The notes beneath the pieces are model-generated. The model was not told the origin of the DNA and did not search any database. It saw only the letters and a program-made list of their open reading frames with translations. Positions 49,101-58,510 of a stretch of 64,000 nucleotides of DNA are shown here, one piece after another (position 1 is the first letter of the stretch; every line of letters begins with the position of its first letter). The stretch is from Apoda limacodes (Eukaryota; Arthropoda; Insecta; Lepidoptera; Limacodidae): contig OX291551.1 in assembly GCA_946406115.1 (NCBI GenBank), forward strand, positions 12,710,001 to 12,774,000. Reading direction: 5' to 3'. Both the position numbers and the translations under genes were made by a program.

Positions 49101-52100
49101 TGGGAGACGACAAAACAACTCTCTATGTGAAACACCGAAAAAACTCAAATTAAAAGGTAATGCTTCTTCAAAAGCTTTTTGAGTAGTACAAGACCTAGGA
49201 ATACAAACCGGCGCGGTAAGTAATTCTACATATTCCGTAAGTTCGTTGAATAGACTGCAACAAAAAAAAATATATTAAAAACCTTAATAAATACAAAGCC
49301 ATTCAAATAAATACGATTAAGAAATCTTCTCCACATGGTTTTGATGCCCTATTTAAATTGATGAACCTGTTACATTTCTATAATATTATATTAATTCAAT
49401 TATACACACCGTGTAACTCCTTAATTATACTTATGGAGTTTGCTATAGCAAACTATAGCTGTAGCTATAGTTCGTTTAAGCTCGGTTATAGTTATTCCCA
49501 CGAGAACTTTTGAATTGTTCGGGATAAAAACTATTCTTTGTCCTTCCCTAGAGCTTAAACTATCTCCATACAAAATTTCATCAATATTGGTTTAGCGGTT
49601 TAACCGTGAAGAGGATACAAACAGACAGACATAGTTACTTTCGCATTAATAATGTTACCTATAGTATAGATTGAACCCAGTTGAGCAAACATGGCAGTAT
49701 TTTTTGTTAACTACTCAGGGTAAATCCAAGTTTTAGCATTTATGTAGCATGTCAGAGTAAAAGTCTGAAATTTCTATTAACGCAAGTATTCAAAGTACTA
49801 AGTATCATGAAATTATGACTACCAAATTATATAGTTACTAAGTAACTTTTAGCTGACATAAAAAATTTAGCGTTTGGTTTTAGGTGCTGAGTTAACAAAC
49901 AAGAATATATATGTAAAAAAAAATTTTTAAAAACAATCTTTCTTCAGAACCTGATTATCGTTTTAAACTAAAATACTTGTCAAGATAAATCAAATAAGTC
50001 CAAACTCGATGGGGGAGCGTCATTTAGTTACAGAGGTCCTTTGGCCACCTTCCGGCTCTATCATCAGACCAGCTCTATAACATCATTATATTGCACTGTC
50101 ATCCAATTTACGTGTGTATGCAACTTCAATTCAATCGAACACCGGAAAGTGGACCAAATTGAACTTGCAAGATTTGATTACAGACAACGGGGTTTTTACA
50201 GAAAAAGGGAAAAAGATAAATCAGTGCTCCCGCTAGTTTAAAAAGTAGTTGAAATTTATGAAAATCTTCTTTCCACTGATGATGAATTATTAAGAGAAAA
50301 TATAAGTAGTAAATAAACAAATATTTTTTTAGATATCCAATGCAAAATCATTGTTTTAATTGATAAAAATTGAGATTCTCTACCGATATTCAGTGATAGT
50401 GAAGAGTTTTGGAGTTCCATGTGAGACAGTCCAACGACCGTCCAGTGTTTTAACATGCTGCTGACCGTAACTTGACCGAACTTTTTGTTGCTTTCAATAT
50501 TTATTGTAGTTGTTAATAAGTGGGTGACTGTAATGAAAGAGTGCAATTTAAGGCTATACTGCATAATAAATCTCAAGGGGCCCTACGAGGAGGGTGGGGG
50601 AGGTGACTATAGCTCGTAGCTTAATGCAACTTTTGGCTGGTCTACTATGGATCACATGGAACCATCGCAGCAGCTGTTTAAATATTGGAAGCAATTAAAT
50701 ATATCTTGACACAACATTTTAAATTAGTTCTGTTTTAGTACTTCTTACTTTTATTATATCGTTGCCGCAGACCAAACGAAAACATAGTTTCATCTGTGTA
50801 AGTGCAATGAACATTTACAGGGCCCCAATTACCTAAAGAGGGCATCGTGGTAAAAGTTTATAAGTTTTTCTGTGTACATGGATTCTTTAAGAGACTTATG
50901 CATTTTAAATTCAACAAGTCGCTCGGCAACGTCCAAGACACAAAGCTTGTGTCTTCTCTTTATAGACAGACTTTCCAAAGCGCCGTGGATCACCGATTTT
51001 TTGCCAAACAAATATTTGAACTACATTGAACGTTTTTTTTATATGAGAAGTACACTTTCGCTATCAATTCTATAGGATAGTGCATCAATAGCCCAGTTAT
51101 AAGATCTGTAAAATCAGTTAAAATAATAATTTAAACCCTATTTTTGTACGAAATAAATACGTATTTCATTTGCATGGATAAAAATAATTCGTCATAACTA
51201 ATATATTTGTGAAAGTGTTTATTTGCCTCTTCGTCGGTTCAGAGCTTATTTTTGTTGAAGGGATGGAGATGACAACATGTTTCCTATGTCGTGTAAAATC
51301 CACGCTGACCGTGCATACTTACCTAATTTACAGCGGTGAGAAAAATCAAGTCATTATATAGCATCTGCTATTTAAAGTTAATTTATATGAAAATAATTAA
51401 GGAAGCATACCTTTCGTCATCTGTTTCTTTACCAACAAAAGCTTGAACACAATGTTTGTATTTCTTATAATTTTGAACATTCTCAATTTTTTCCACGTCT
51501 TGTATTGCTGTCGAATCGAAATCTAACCATGGTGCCTCCAAAAGTCGAGATTCTTCTGATGATTGCCTTAAAAGTACTGCTATCATGCAGTATTTACCTT
51601 CTATAATTGTATTTTCTAATTCTTGACGTAATCCAAGGCATTGGTAGTAATTTCCAAAGTCAATTGTGTTTCCAGCAAAGAACCCCCTTGGGAATCTTAT
51701 CCCTGCATCTAGGACTGTAATAATTTAATAATAAAGCAATTCAAACTATTTTATTCTCTGCTATGATATATTTTAATTTTTTTTTATTTATAAGAAATTT
51801 GGTTTTATTGTATATATGCATATAAATTTATAGAAATTAATAAATAATAAATATTTTTAGACATTATACACAACGTCGTCTGGCCCAAAAGTAGCCAAAG
51901 CTCGTGTTATGGTTACCAGACAACGGATACAAATACTAGTACACAACTATTACTTTTTTTTGTAAATATATACTACAGACAAACACAAATGTTTGTTCAG
52001 TGCGGGAAGCGAATCTACACCCTCTGCACACCAGCTGGCTACACTACCATTTAGGCTGCGAGGGAGTCAAAAATCAACATTTAAAACATAACAGTAGAAA

Positions 52101-54591
52101 GACAGTATTATTGCAGTGCAAATAGTAGTAAGTACTCGTAAAAGTCATAAAAAACAATAAGTATGTAGGTACCTCATTAATCTGTCACTTTATTGATGCA
52201 ATAAAATACAACAAGATTTTTAACCAAAAACCAATTAAGAAATCTGTCCAAAATAGTCAATGTTGTTTTGATATGTTGACTGAAAACAAAAAAATCTGAC
52301 CAAGTGTGTGTTGCTTAAGACAGACATGCAATAAATTAGGGTTCCGGAGACTGAGAATTATTGCGATCATCTAAAAAACTAATGAACTGATTTTGTTCAA
52401 ACCAGTTTTTTTCATAAAGCCGTATCGTATTTTTTTTAGATTTTTATAATACGTGGTTCAAAAGTTTCAGAAGTAAACACATTTTTTAACATTCAAAGCC
52501 AATAACTCGAAAAATAGACATTAATAGAAAAATAGATAAGTTTTTAAGATCCTCCATTGCATTTTTAAAGCACTATCCGATGATACCTTACACAATGGGG
52601 GCGCGATTAATAAGTTTTCAACCTCCAACTCAAGTATGGACCGCCCAAAATTTTTTTTTTCATTTTTATAACTAATCTGTGTGGCGGTTTACAAAATACA
52701 CAATTTTGTGAAATATGAATTATAAGCCCGTGAAATACGGAGGGACGGCTGGATGGAAGAATGGACATGACGAGACTATAAGGGTTCCGTTTTTGCCTAT
52801 TGTTTACGGATCCCTAAAAACACTCGATTTACCTCTACTAAATATCGCAGTACCTGGGAGATCTGAGCTTTGGTTGTTTTTTTTAAAAACGCCATCTATT
52901 GTCAAGTACCTAGCTTTAGTGTTGTTGTCGGTAAAAGTATTACTACTCGTCAATAGATGTCAGAAAGAGTCATATTTTTATTTTTTATTTAGTTTATTAT
53001 TGCCTAAAACACGGATAAAACGACGTTATCTAAAAATGAAACCTAGCTAGATCGATTTATCGCCCCTAAACCCCCTGCATACTAAGTTTTATAAAAATCA
53101 TTGTAGCCGTTTCCGAGATTCAGATTATTAATCTGTATTTATATAATTCTACTGTAAGTGTGTATGTCACTGTACTCCTCCTAAATGGCTGGACCGATTG
53201 GAATGATGTTTTTTGTATGTGTTTGGGTGGCGCCCTGGATGGTTTAGTTACACAAATTAGCCCGGCAGATGGCGCTGCAGTCGGTGTCATGCAGGACAAC
53301 GTCTGCCCGGTTAGCTAGTATAAATACAAGAATTGCTCGTTTAAAGGTGTAAGATAGATAAAAAGAAAACCTCTTTCTTTATAAATATAAAATGCAGGAG
53401 TTTTTGTATAAAACCCACGGGCGATATGATGTCATTGAACGCATTGCGCGCGCTCTACTTGTACGATAAAATAAAAATAAATTGTACAAAAGCGCCACCT
53501 AGAGTTTAAGATATGAACTATGCGCCAAGCGAGAAATTATAGTACAACAATTTTTCCTAACCCGGTGGTCAAAATCAAAACTATAATTGCCATAATGAAA
53601 TGATATAAACTTATAACGATAATGGCGACCAAAAATTTTTAACTGTAGGCAATAATTTTCATTTAAAAATTCTCTAGATATCGCTAGACGGCTACACTAC
53701 TGTCCCCACTAATTCATTTTGGTGAGATTTTTTATTTACAACTTACAAATAAAGTGAATCGTCGTCAGATGAGTTTAATATAAATGCGACACCGCCTGAT
53801 ATTGTTAATAGGGTTCAAGAAATAAATTTAAATTCCCTACCACCGAAGTCTAACGTATTTGCTCAGTAAATGTCCAAAACAAGTAGGAAATACAAACACG
53901 CTGCGAGGCACCGCGAATAGTAACCTCAACTCTATGTTGAAGAGCAGATTGGTACCTATGTGAGTAAAAATAGAAGATATTTACGGGATAAAATGAAGCA
54001 AAAAATCTCAATAAAGTTCCTGACGATAAATATTTACACACTAAGGTAACTTGAAAAACTTTTATTGTGTTTATAAAAATTGTAAAGTAAACTTTAAGTA
54101 GGTATGTAAATTTTTTCGCCTCATATTTTTATTTATCTACTCGCAAATGTGATGAAAAACATTATGTGTAACACGGGCAGTACGGATATTACAAACTAGA
54201 GTCATTAAAGCGGCTTCTAAATAGCTTCTCGTTAGTAATTTTCTCCTTACTGCCCTTAATCCACAATGTTCTATTGTTAGTTCTCTTTGACTAGATAATT
54301 ATCCTAACTGTTATCCAAAGCAAATAACTTGTGAATTTTTTGAGACAATTTGGTTTTTGGTGGGATCAAATAAAATATAGATAGATACTTACATTGATTT
54401 CTGAGGAATGTATTTTCTGATGAAATGTAGTCAATTTGTTGTTCACAAGTTTCGGAGTCGACGGCATCTTCAAATAAGTTTGTGTCCAATAAACGATTTG
54501 AACGTTTTACTTCTAAATTACCACTTATTACACTTATACTTTGGAAAGTGAACAAAATTAAAAATATTTTAAAATTCATTTTAGCATACAT
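31067..54591 (-). CDS. NRF-6-like acyltransferase gene 1 (12 exons, 3' end unresolved)
   Basis: Coding exons on the minus strand, 5' to 3': 54591-54393, 51714-51411, 49254-49063, 48627-48548, 46790-46588, 45246-45132, 44626-44412, 43456-43266, 42907-42772, 33341-33155, 32349-32207, 31175-31067. They total 2,074 nt (about 691 codons), with GT-AG introns and compatible phases at every junction. The protein has a signal peptide, an extracellular cysteine-rich NRF N-terminal domain and a multi-pass acyltransferase-3 domain carrying IIIGHS (putative catalytic His), FFLLSG and SWYLDVDMQ. The family (nose resistant to fluoxetine 6; Drosophila drop-dead and relatives) consists of membrane proteins implicated in epithelial lipid transport and barrier function; their enzymatic substrate is unknown. 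Typical length is 650-800 residues. The last exon ends with a donor; its partner exon was not found. Confidence 0.9.
31215..31775 (-). pseudogene. Jockey-like LINE reverse transcriptase fragment
   Basis: One minus-strand frame with a single stop at about 31436-31438 encodes RLASYPSGSLAFGSLAKAAE, LDVHKSSGPDGIPAVVLKQY, then after the stop VRPVPTKGDRSDPSNYRPIA and VMERVINTQLLSYLEGHYL. These are the linker and first RT motifs of jockey-clade non-LTR elements. It is truncated at both ends and lies in intron 11 of gene 1, same strand, about 40 bp from the exon 12 acceptor. The opposite-strand frame at 31536-31754 is a shadow. Confidence 0.9.
32207..32349 (-). CDS. Gene 1 exon 11
   Basis: Encodes PVNWFLSLSVWKLPARISYG and MYLFHYSLIYI, the C-terminal 'N..LS...f.PLsrlsy..YL.H' block. 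143 nt, same as gene 2 exon 62829-62971. Confidence 0.95.
32445..32740 (+). repeat. Common lepidopteran '...cacttggccggttttt' repeat
   Basis: Contains 'gttcgtctgtctgtctgtct', 'actaaggtctacgg' and ends 'cgacacgcacttggccggtt' plus a T-run. Same family as 43955-44385 and 59735-60000. Lies in intron 10 of gene 1. Confidence 0.75.
33155..33341 (-). CDS. Gene 1 exon 10
   Basis: Encodes DNQLVDNLMNSFMRPVWAMC and IGWIIFACTKGYGG, aligned residue for residue with the partial exon of gene 2 at 63781-63967. Same length (187 nt) and phases. Confidence 0.95.
33342..38460. other. Gene 1 intron 9, downstream half: AT-rich with repeats
   Basis: Part of the 9.4-kb intron. Recognisable pieces are 36045-36250 (an 'acccgcggcttggctcgc' repeat ending in 'cggttcagttttt' and a 'gacagagagac' tail) and 37085-37260 (see separate entry). 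GC-richer patches at 34440-34560 and 34960-35160 contain 'gcgctag' on both strands and may be old DNA transposons I cannot name. Open frames at 35817-36032, 35949-36248, 36426-36761 and 37601-37948 show no domain. Confidence 0.5.
37085..37260 (+). repeat. Interspersed repeat related to 53140-53330
   Basis: Shares 'gtatgtcactg', 'gaatcgattttgatgatttt', 'gagtgggtccctcgatggtt' and 'ccggtagacgacactgt' with the copy at 53140-53330, which reads 'cagatggcgctgcag'. Both derive from one lepidopteran repeat family. Confidence 0.65.
38467..38896 (+). pseudogene. DUF7869-like (DDE-type) transposon protein fragment
   Basis: The frame opens after a TAA near 38465 and ends at TAA 38894-38896. It contains NYAYCYMWPESSGGRGANQI, LIMYSDSCAGQRKN, HKFLVPGHTHLKVDSNHAL and IERT. 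This pattern, 'YSD.C.GQnkN ... FLvpGHth...D..HA.iE', is found in arthropod transposon-related proteins annotated as DUF7869, thought to be DDE-like nucleases. The rest of the protein is missing. Lies in intron 9 of gene 1 on the opposite strand. Confidence 0.6.
39440..39565 (-). repeat. Penelope-like element 3' region
   Basis: On the minus strand: 'cacgataaagtgcaatcctt' then 'gtcgaaacgtcggcaccc', a hallmark of Penelope-like element terminal regions. It lies downstream of the GIY-YIG fragment at 40005-40410 on the same strand. The plus-strand frame 39420-39614 is a shadow of it. Confidence 0.6.
39623..39913. mobile_element. MITE B, inside the Penelope-like fragment
   Basis: Inverted ends of about 55 bp (atgtcggcggccgatcgtaa ... 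its complement ending ccgacat). The core (gaaaggaacagaaatcgca; gcgagcgaagcgagcggagc; ctgttcagttatatgataat) is shared with MITE A at 30708-30995, but the outer ~40 bp of the ends differ completely between the two. Confidence 0.85.
40005..40410 (-). pseudogene. Penelope-like element C-terminus with GIY-YIG motif
   Basis: Encodes AAFMPYLKGVTDKIGILLSR, SKIAKHLRTAKDCIP, then RPGVCGIDCSCGSSYIGQTN. That is the end of the RT and the start of the GIY-YIG endonuclease of Penelope retroelements (PGVY.I.C.CG..YIGQT). After a frame break the tail continues as SAIADHLLNGMQNHWIQLHE, a well-conserved GIY-YIG region, and stops near 39965. Broken and truncated, so inactive. Lies in intron 9 of gene 1, same strand. 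The plus-strand frame 40214-40486 is a shadow. Confidence 0.85.
41050..41155 (+). repeat. LINE/SINE 3'-end type repeat
   Basis: 'ggccatagtccaccacgctg' followed by 'gcctagtgcgggttggcgga' is a very common lepidopteran 3' repeat motif. Related but distinct copies are at 45300-45425, 47140-47240 and, reversed, 60270-60385. Confidence 0.65.
41829..41965. repeat. 49-bp tandem repeat, about 2.7 copies
   Basis: The unit attgctttgttgttatctta + gtatgtcaatagtttaagg + gaagagagag is repeated nearly exactly, with a first diverged copy starting ctgttgctttg. Lies in intron 9 of gene 1. Confidence 0.88.
42160..42510 (+). repeat. 'ttccgcgacttcgtccgcgtgga' interspersed repeat
   Basis: Starts with 'tatttccgcgacttcgtccg' then 'cgtggacc', a typical lepidopteran repeat head. 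The body (42230-42510) is AT-rich and less certain. Confidence 0.55.
42772..42907 (-). CDS. Gene 1 exon 9
   Basis: Encodes YYNTLTRAPPFFVGLLFGYL then a cytosolic HTCRGKIFKMPK. The conserved 'Rap.fl.G...Gyll' block is evident. It precedes a 9.4-kb intron. 136 nt, phase 0 out. Confidence 0.93.
43266..43456 (-). CDS. Gene 1 exon 8: C-x-x-HSWYLDVDMQ
   Basis: Encodes CLGHSWYLDVDMQLHIIVPL, a hallmark of the family, followed by two hydrophobic segments (VLVFVFYG; WISLATALVVSLTAATAY). 191 nt, phase 2 out. Confidence 0.95.
43955..44385 (+). repeat. Common lepidopteran 'gggttctgtacc...ggtttttaag' repeat
   Basis: Starts 'tagggttctgtacctaaaga' with 'acactgtccgtctgtt'. It ends 'agcgaggcagactcgcactt' then 'aggtggttttt'. 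Same family as 32445 and 59735. Lies in intron 7 of gene 1; the minus frame 43880-44080 is a by-product. Confidence 0.75.
44412..44626 (-). CDS. Gene 1 exon 7: R-x-x-R-x-x-P and WW motifs
   Basis: Encodes LNRILRMFPLL (conserved arginines and proline), VVDGPYF, ENCRNNWWSALLYLQNYINP. These blocks occur in this order in NRF-6 proteins. Donor GTGAGC; 215 nt. Confidence 0.95.
45132..45246 (-). CDS. Gene 1 exon 6: FFLLSG helix
   Basis: Encodes ITSAPICVDTFFLLSGLLVV, a strongly conserved membrane helix of the family. Donor GTGAGT; 115 nt. Confidence 0.95.
45300..45425 (+). repeat. SINE/LINE-end repeat (copy 1)
   Basis: 'cctcatacgtaccgactgtt' ... 'ggtccatagtccagacgcga' ... 'gcggattctggacttc'. Shared with 47140-47240 and inverted at 60270-60385. 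It is in intron 5 of gene 1, directly beyond exon 6's 5' end. Confidence 0.7.
46135..46500. other. GC-richer block, open in several frames, unidentified
   Basis: In intron 5 of gene 1, three overlapping frames (46136-46375 and 46252-46491 plus; 46206-46454 minus) are open. None shows a domain I recognise. Composition and the phrase 'gcagtggcgtgcagtat' on the minus strand suggest a repeat rather than a gene. Confidence 0.35.
46588..46790 (-). CDS. Gene 1 exon 5: acyltransferase motif with His
   Basis: Encodes CVDGVRALAMMWIIIGHSFV, the diagnostic start of the acyltransferase-3 domain with the conserved His. Upstream SVYTNTRRLTTFKS is the typical cytosolic 'S...N...l' segment. 203 nt, ends in phase 0. 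Confidence 0.95.
47140..47240 (+). repeat. SINE/LINE-end repeat (copy 2)
   Basis: 'cagcctcatacgtacccacc' ... 'ctagggtgatttgggccata' ... 'gcggattgtggactt', same family as 45300-45425. Lies in intron 4 of gene 1. Confidence 0.7.
48548..48627 (-). CDS. Gene 1 exon 4: first transmembrane segment
   Basis: A short 80-nt exon encoding GTLFTIIGILTALSTSYDIY, the first membrane helix before the acyltransferase domain, then a basic KKKFQRK stretch. Donor GTAAGT. Confidence 0.85.
49063..49254 (-). CDS. Gene 1 exon 3: NRF domain end
   Basis: Encodes APVCIPRSCTTQ, the conserved 'vCiPsSC' block of NRF proteins, and a further cysteine in ELFCRLP. Acceptor tttgttgcag, donor GTAAGA; 192 nt. Confidence 0.9.
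49435..49675 (+). repeat. 'ctatagcaaactatagctgtagctatag' repeat
   Basis: A self-complementary head (agcaaactatagctgtagct), then 'gttattcccacgagaac', 'aatttcatcaatattggttt' and a 'cagacagacatagttactttc' tail. The related repeat at 63295-63760 abuts a gene 2 exon. Lies in intron 2 of gene 1. Confidence 0.6.
50010..51075. other. Repeat-derived block in gene 1 intron 2
   Basis: GC-richer than the surrounding intron. 'ggccaccttccggctctatc' and 'atcagaccagctc' at 50043-50075 is a common repeat phrase. From 50340 to 51060 several short frames on both strands overlap (50256-50576, 50829-51011, 50847-51029), as expected from a decayed transposon, but I cannot assign the family. Confidence 0.4.
51411..51714 (-). 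CDS. Gene 1 exon 2: NRF domain
   Basis: Acceptor ttattacag, donor GTATGC. It encodes LDAGIRFPRGFFAGNTIDFG then NYYQCLGL, matching the family pattern 'LDa.gk.PsG...Gn..d.G.y.qCl', followed by KYCMIAVLL and a cysteine in KYKHCVQAF. Length 304 nt; enters in phase 1 and leaves in phase 2. Confidence 0.9.
51860..52075 (+). repeat. tRNA-related lepidopteran SINE
   Basis: 'cattatacacaacgtcgtct' 'ggcccaaaagtagccaaagc' 'tcgtgttatgg' ... 'acagacaaacacaaatgttt' ... 'gcgggaagcgaatctacacc' ... 'tggctacactacc'. The order matches a very widespread lepidopteran SINE whose end resembles a tRNA with a B-box. Lies in intron 1 of gene 1. Confidence 0.75.
52320..53345 (+). repeat. Cluster of common interspersed repeats
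   Basis: 52325-52820 has two 'agggttccg' heads. 52845-53130 has 'tacctgggagatctgagctt' and an 'accccctgcatactaagttt' block. 53140-53345 has 'gaccgattggaatgatg', 'cccggcagatggcgctgcag' and 'tacaagaattgctcgtttaa', which resembles ends of lepidopteran Helitron-like repeats. The plus frame at 52715-53050 crosses these repeats and is not a gene. In intron 1 of gene 1. Confidence 0.6.
54393..54591 (-). CDS. Gene 1 exon 1: signal peptide
   Basis: Starts with Met at 54591 (a second Met four residues on, at 54579, is an equally good start). The hydrophobic stretch FKIFLILFTFQSISVISG is a clear signal peptide. The exon then runs through the first cysteine of the NRF domain (SETCEQQIDY). Donor GTAAGT at 54392-54387; ends in phase 1. 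Confidence 0.85.
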
Positions 54592-56265
54592 ACTGTTTTA
54601 GATGGAATGTATCATTATTAAGTAAGGTGAGAAATGCTAATATGTTATAAAAATATATTCAATCTGATTTCGATATACAAATTAGTGATAAATGAAATAT
54701 CATTTATGATAAGATTTAAAAAGAATTGCACGATCCTACTTAAAATCAAAATCCTGATCTAATCTATAGTCACGTATGATTCACTAAATATTGTATTCTG
54801 TGAAATAAACAAATTTTTCATACATGTAGGTGCCTAAGCATTGCAGAAAAAAAACGAAATTACCAAAGTTACTGATTGTGTTATTGTATGTTTTTACTGT
54901 AGTCAAGAAAACTCGTAAAATTATTTAAAGTTTCTGAGGTCGGGGATTTTTTTTATAGTTATGGCCAAAAAACAAAAACATTTTTTCAAAGTATTTCTAA
55001 TTCCGAGACACCTGTGATGGCATAGACTGTCTACAATATCTTGGTACGCCCACGCGCCCCTCTTTTGTTTTCTATGAGACTGTGTAGTCTAAGTAAACTT
55101 ACTGTTTTGTACGTATGTGTAATTTTTGTATGGTTTGTTGTTTACAAACCCATATCTATGGTATTATATAGTCTGTGCCCATAATTAATGACAGTTTTGC
55201 TTTGTAGGTACTTACTTGTACTTGTACACACTTTTATATATTATGATATTTTGTAGGACGTCTGTAGATATTGTAGGCTGTAGATATACCAAAATAAGCC
55301 GTATTTTTTTAAACTTCTGAATTTTCTGAAATTTCCTACGAATTGAAAACTTCTTGCATTTGGGTTTTTATGTTCCTTGGATGTCAAAGAATAGGGAAAA
55401 AAACGGGTTGCACTCCGGAAGTGCCGATAGAAGTGAAAACTTGAATATTAACGTTGTGCATTTTTGATATTTTGGAATGGTTACGGAATAATTTTGCACG
55501 AATTGCTTTAATTCAGTATAAAAGTACAATCATTTATGAGGTAAAATACAATATTCTTTTATTGCTATCATACACAAACATGACAATTACATTAAGAATT
55601 TAACACTTCAGAACTTTCTCCGCACGATAGAAAGAGACTTCCTCTCCTAGGCCGCGCCGGGGCGGTCTACAATCCCCTCGTCTTACAAATTTTCGATCAG
55701 GTCACGTGTCCTGACACGAGTTTAACATGAATTTTTACCCATCACAAGAAAAGTGTACAATGCCGCTTAAGAAGTTTTCACTTCAAAAAGTTCTGAAAGA
55801 GAAAATAATACTGAAAGAGAGAGAGAAAGGGAGAAAGGGCGATAGTTGCTATACATTTTAATTAATAGACAAAATAGTGTTTTAAATTTCTTTTAAATGA
55901 TACAATATAACATTATTTTAAACTAATTTTGAGATACACAATTTAAGGCCTTATAACTTAATTTGTATTTTCAATATTAAAGTTAAATTTTATATTTTTT
56001 TTTTCCGAACAGATGCAGATAAATATACTTCACAACTGAACCAAATTTGAAGTCGGTAGCAAAAACAGTTCCTGTAAATAATCTTTGCCTATAAATACAG
56101 ACGGACATACTGATGACCACTTGGCTTATGTTTAACAAACAATACTCAACTTATAGAAAATACTACAAAAATAAATATAAGTCAAATACTACAGCTATAA
56201 ATAGAAGTAAAATATATGCTGCTTATATAATGTACTTTTAGCATCATGCAGTAACATTTATCAAT
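54592..56265. other. Gene 1 upstream region, no clear promoter
   Basis: No convincing TATA-initiator pair is seen directly upstream (minus strand) of gene 1. A GC-richer block at 55430-55790 carries inverted flanks (gaagtgaaaactt near 55431; aagttttcacttc near 55772) and, on the minus strand, 'gcaataaaagaata', a possible polyadenylation signal. It may be a solo LTR or MITE. The rest is AT-rich. Confidence 0.4.
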
Positions 56266-56375
56266 TTTACCTAATATTTTTTTTTTTAATAAATGCCTTA
56301 AACATTATCTTTATCCAAAAATCCTGGTATGTGAAACGTAGCAGTGATAATGAAAACGAATGCAAATGTGTTTTA

Positions 56376-56672
56376 TCATTTAAAAATATTAGCAACATTC
56401 TCTCTATAAGACTTAAAGCTAATCCTATTATAAAGTTTATGGCTATTTTTAATATTAGATTGTAATTTAGAAAGTATGTAGTCATATATATATATACCAT
56501 ACATTATATACGCTAAAAAAGCTAATTGACTGCAACGCCATTTTGGCGATATTAAGTTATATACATAGTTGTAATCGTCATTTTCTTCTGCGTCTAAAGA
56601 GATGGGTTTGATTACGTTAAGAGAAAAAAATGGCCTTTTAGTCACTTTTAATGACTTCACTTTTGCTGTCAT
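56376..56672 (-). CDS. Hypothetical 98-residue protein
   Basis: An uninterrupted frame with Met at 56672. The first 45 residues are hydrophilic and basic-to-acidic (MTAKVKSLKVTKRP ... SLDAEENDDYN). Then comes one plausible membrane helix (LAFLAYIMYGIYIYDYIL) and a basic tail. I recognise no family. It could be a small tail-anchored-type membrane protein, a piece of a longer gene, or chance. The overlapping frame at 56267-56500 is in another phase and less likely. Confidence 0.25.
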   Translation of the reverse strand: MTAKVKSLKVTKRPFFSLNVIKPISLDAEENDDYNYVYNLISPKWRCSQLAFLAYIMYGIYIYDYILSKLQSNIKNSHKLYNRISFKSYRENVANIFK

Positions 56673-56784
56673 GCTGCTTCTAAAAAGCCAAAACTTACCT
56701 AATTGATAAGGTATGTTCTTTAAAGCAAGCGCCTTTTTCTAACAACCTATGTTAATTAATTCAGCGTCTACTATATAAGCTGTT

Positions 56785-56985
56785 TATTTTGTAGCGGATC
56801 ATATCCTGCCGCTACAAGCAAGGCTGACGTCACGCGTCCTTCATCGCGCTATCAAAGTTTCTTTGGTAGTTCAGCATATATAGAAACCGAAGCGCAAGTA
56901 AATGGACCACGGCGGTCCCCAGGTATAACACCTCGACCGACAGGAGAGTTCCTCTTTGCCGCCGCTCCACAGTTTATAAATATGT
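56785..56985. other. GC-rich block, possible LTR or promoter
   Basis: Contains 'ctgacgtcacgcgtcc' (CRE-like TGACGTCA core), 'catatatagaaaccgaagcg' and CpG-rich flanks in an otherwise AT-rich intergenic region. It might be the promoter of the 98-residue frame (minus strand), a solo LTR, or the upstream region of gene 1. Not resolved. Confidence 0.3.
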
Positions 56986-56989
56986 GTAA

Positions 56990-58510
56990 GTAAATCAGTC
57001 ATAAATGCAATATTATTTGTGATACTGGTATTCAAGCAAAATCACTTTTATATTTCGCTTATTTCAAAAACCTTTAGCAATTACCTTACTGACGTTTAAC
57101 TCGAATTCCTTTTTATGGTAGTAGTAGATACCTAGATTAATGGTAAGAAAAAAATATTATTATTCGAAATGTACTTGATGCAATATCGAATTAACGTTTT
57201 TCTGACGGTTTTATTTAAAATGGCTGATAAATTTGATACACGGTCAGTTTTCAAGGAAAACTTTTATTTTGGTAACGCAATGACCGTGCCTGCTTCGTAT
57301 TACAAAATAGAGGCAAGTGTTTTTTTCATTAAGGCTTTTTTATCTTGATATTTTAAAATGTCTGCTATGGACAGCAACAAAGATTAAAGAATGTTGACCA
57401 ACATTTAAAAAAAATGTAATTCAGAATATTTCCCCGAGTTCTTTAGATAATGAAGGTTTTATACCGCTGGCCTGATAAATTTAGCGAAGCTTACGTGAAG
57501 TCTTTGCCAATGGTAATTAATTCTGATTATGCCCATACTAAAATAAAAAAATGATACATATAAAAAAATACACTGACTTCAAAAGCACACTAAAAAATTA
57601 AATATTAAATTCTGCCCTCTTCTTATTGAAGTTAGATGCCAATTATTAATTGTCTCCTCAGAGGTGTATTTGTTACTTTTTTTGAAGTCTGTGCAACTTT
57701 ATTATTTCTTTTAAGGGTTGCGTACCCAAATTACGAAACCTACGCTGTCTGTCTGTATGTCTGTCCGAACTTTAAAGAGCTTTGAATAGTAACAGGTAAT
57801 TTTACAGAACATGTTGTTACCGCGGATTACCTAAAACCTAATAAACAAAAATTAATAGTTTAGAAAATAATAAAAAAACACGTTTTGTTGTTTTTGATCT
57901 ATAATAAAGATAGTAATACTTATATCTAAGCTTCAAACCTGCACTAATTAAAGTGTGAGCTGTAAAGTATAATAAAAAATAAAAAACGGTTGAGACGGGT
58001 TAGCGTTAACAAATTTAAATTATCACATAAGCTAGTAATAATAGCCATTTGATCATTGGAAACGATATGCGAAGTTCAGCAACGTTGGTTGTGGTTAGTC
58101 ATTGGATGGATAACCGCCTTAAGGTTGTGTGTGTAAATTATATAGTAGTATGAAACTCCCGGTGTATAAGTCTGAATCGCATTTAATCGTTTCTTTTTAT
58201 TTCCGCTTCATGTAGTCCAGACATTCATTTATTCAATCAATTATTAGGTTAAATGAACCAATTTAAGCATTACAACTGGCGAAGTTAAATAACTAGTTAG
58301 GGATTTTTATCAATTTGCTGTCTAATTACTTCCAGACACAGAATAAGAATAGACACAGTGGCGTTGTTACTAAACATTTGTAAAAACTAAGACACAGAAA
58401 TAAAACAGCAAATACAAGATATATGAAAATCACATTTTTTAATTAATTCATAGCTTATTGTTACATTGTTTGGACTTTATTGATAGCAATATGTCATTTA
58501 TTTATTAATC
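56990..58510. other. AT-rich intergenic stretch
   Basis: No gene seen. 57705-57800 is a fragment of the 'gggttgcgtaccc ... ctgtctgtctgtatgtctgt' repeat family found at 43955. Confidence 0.55.
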
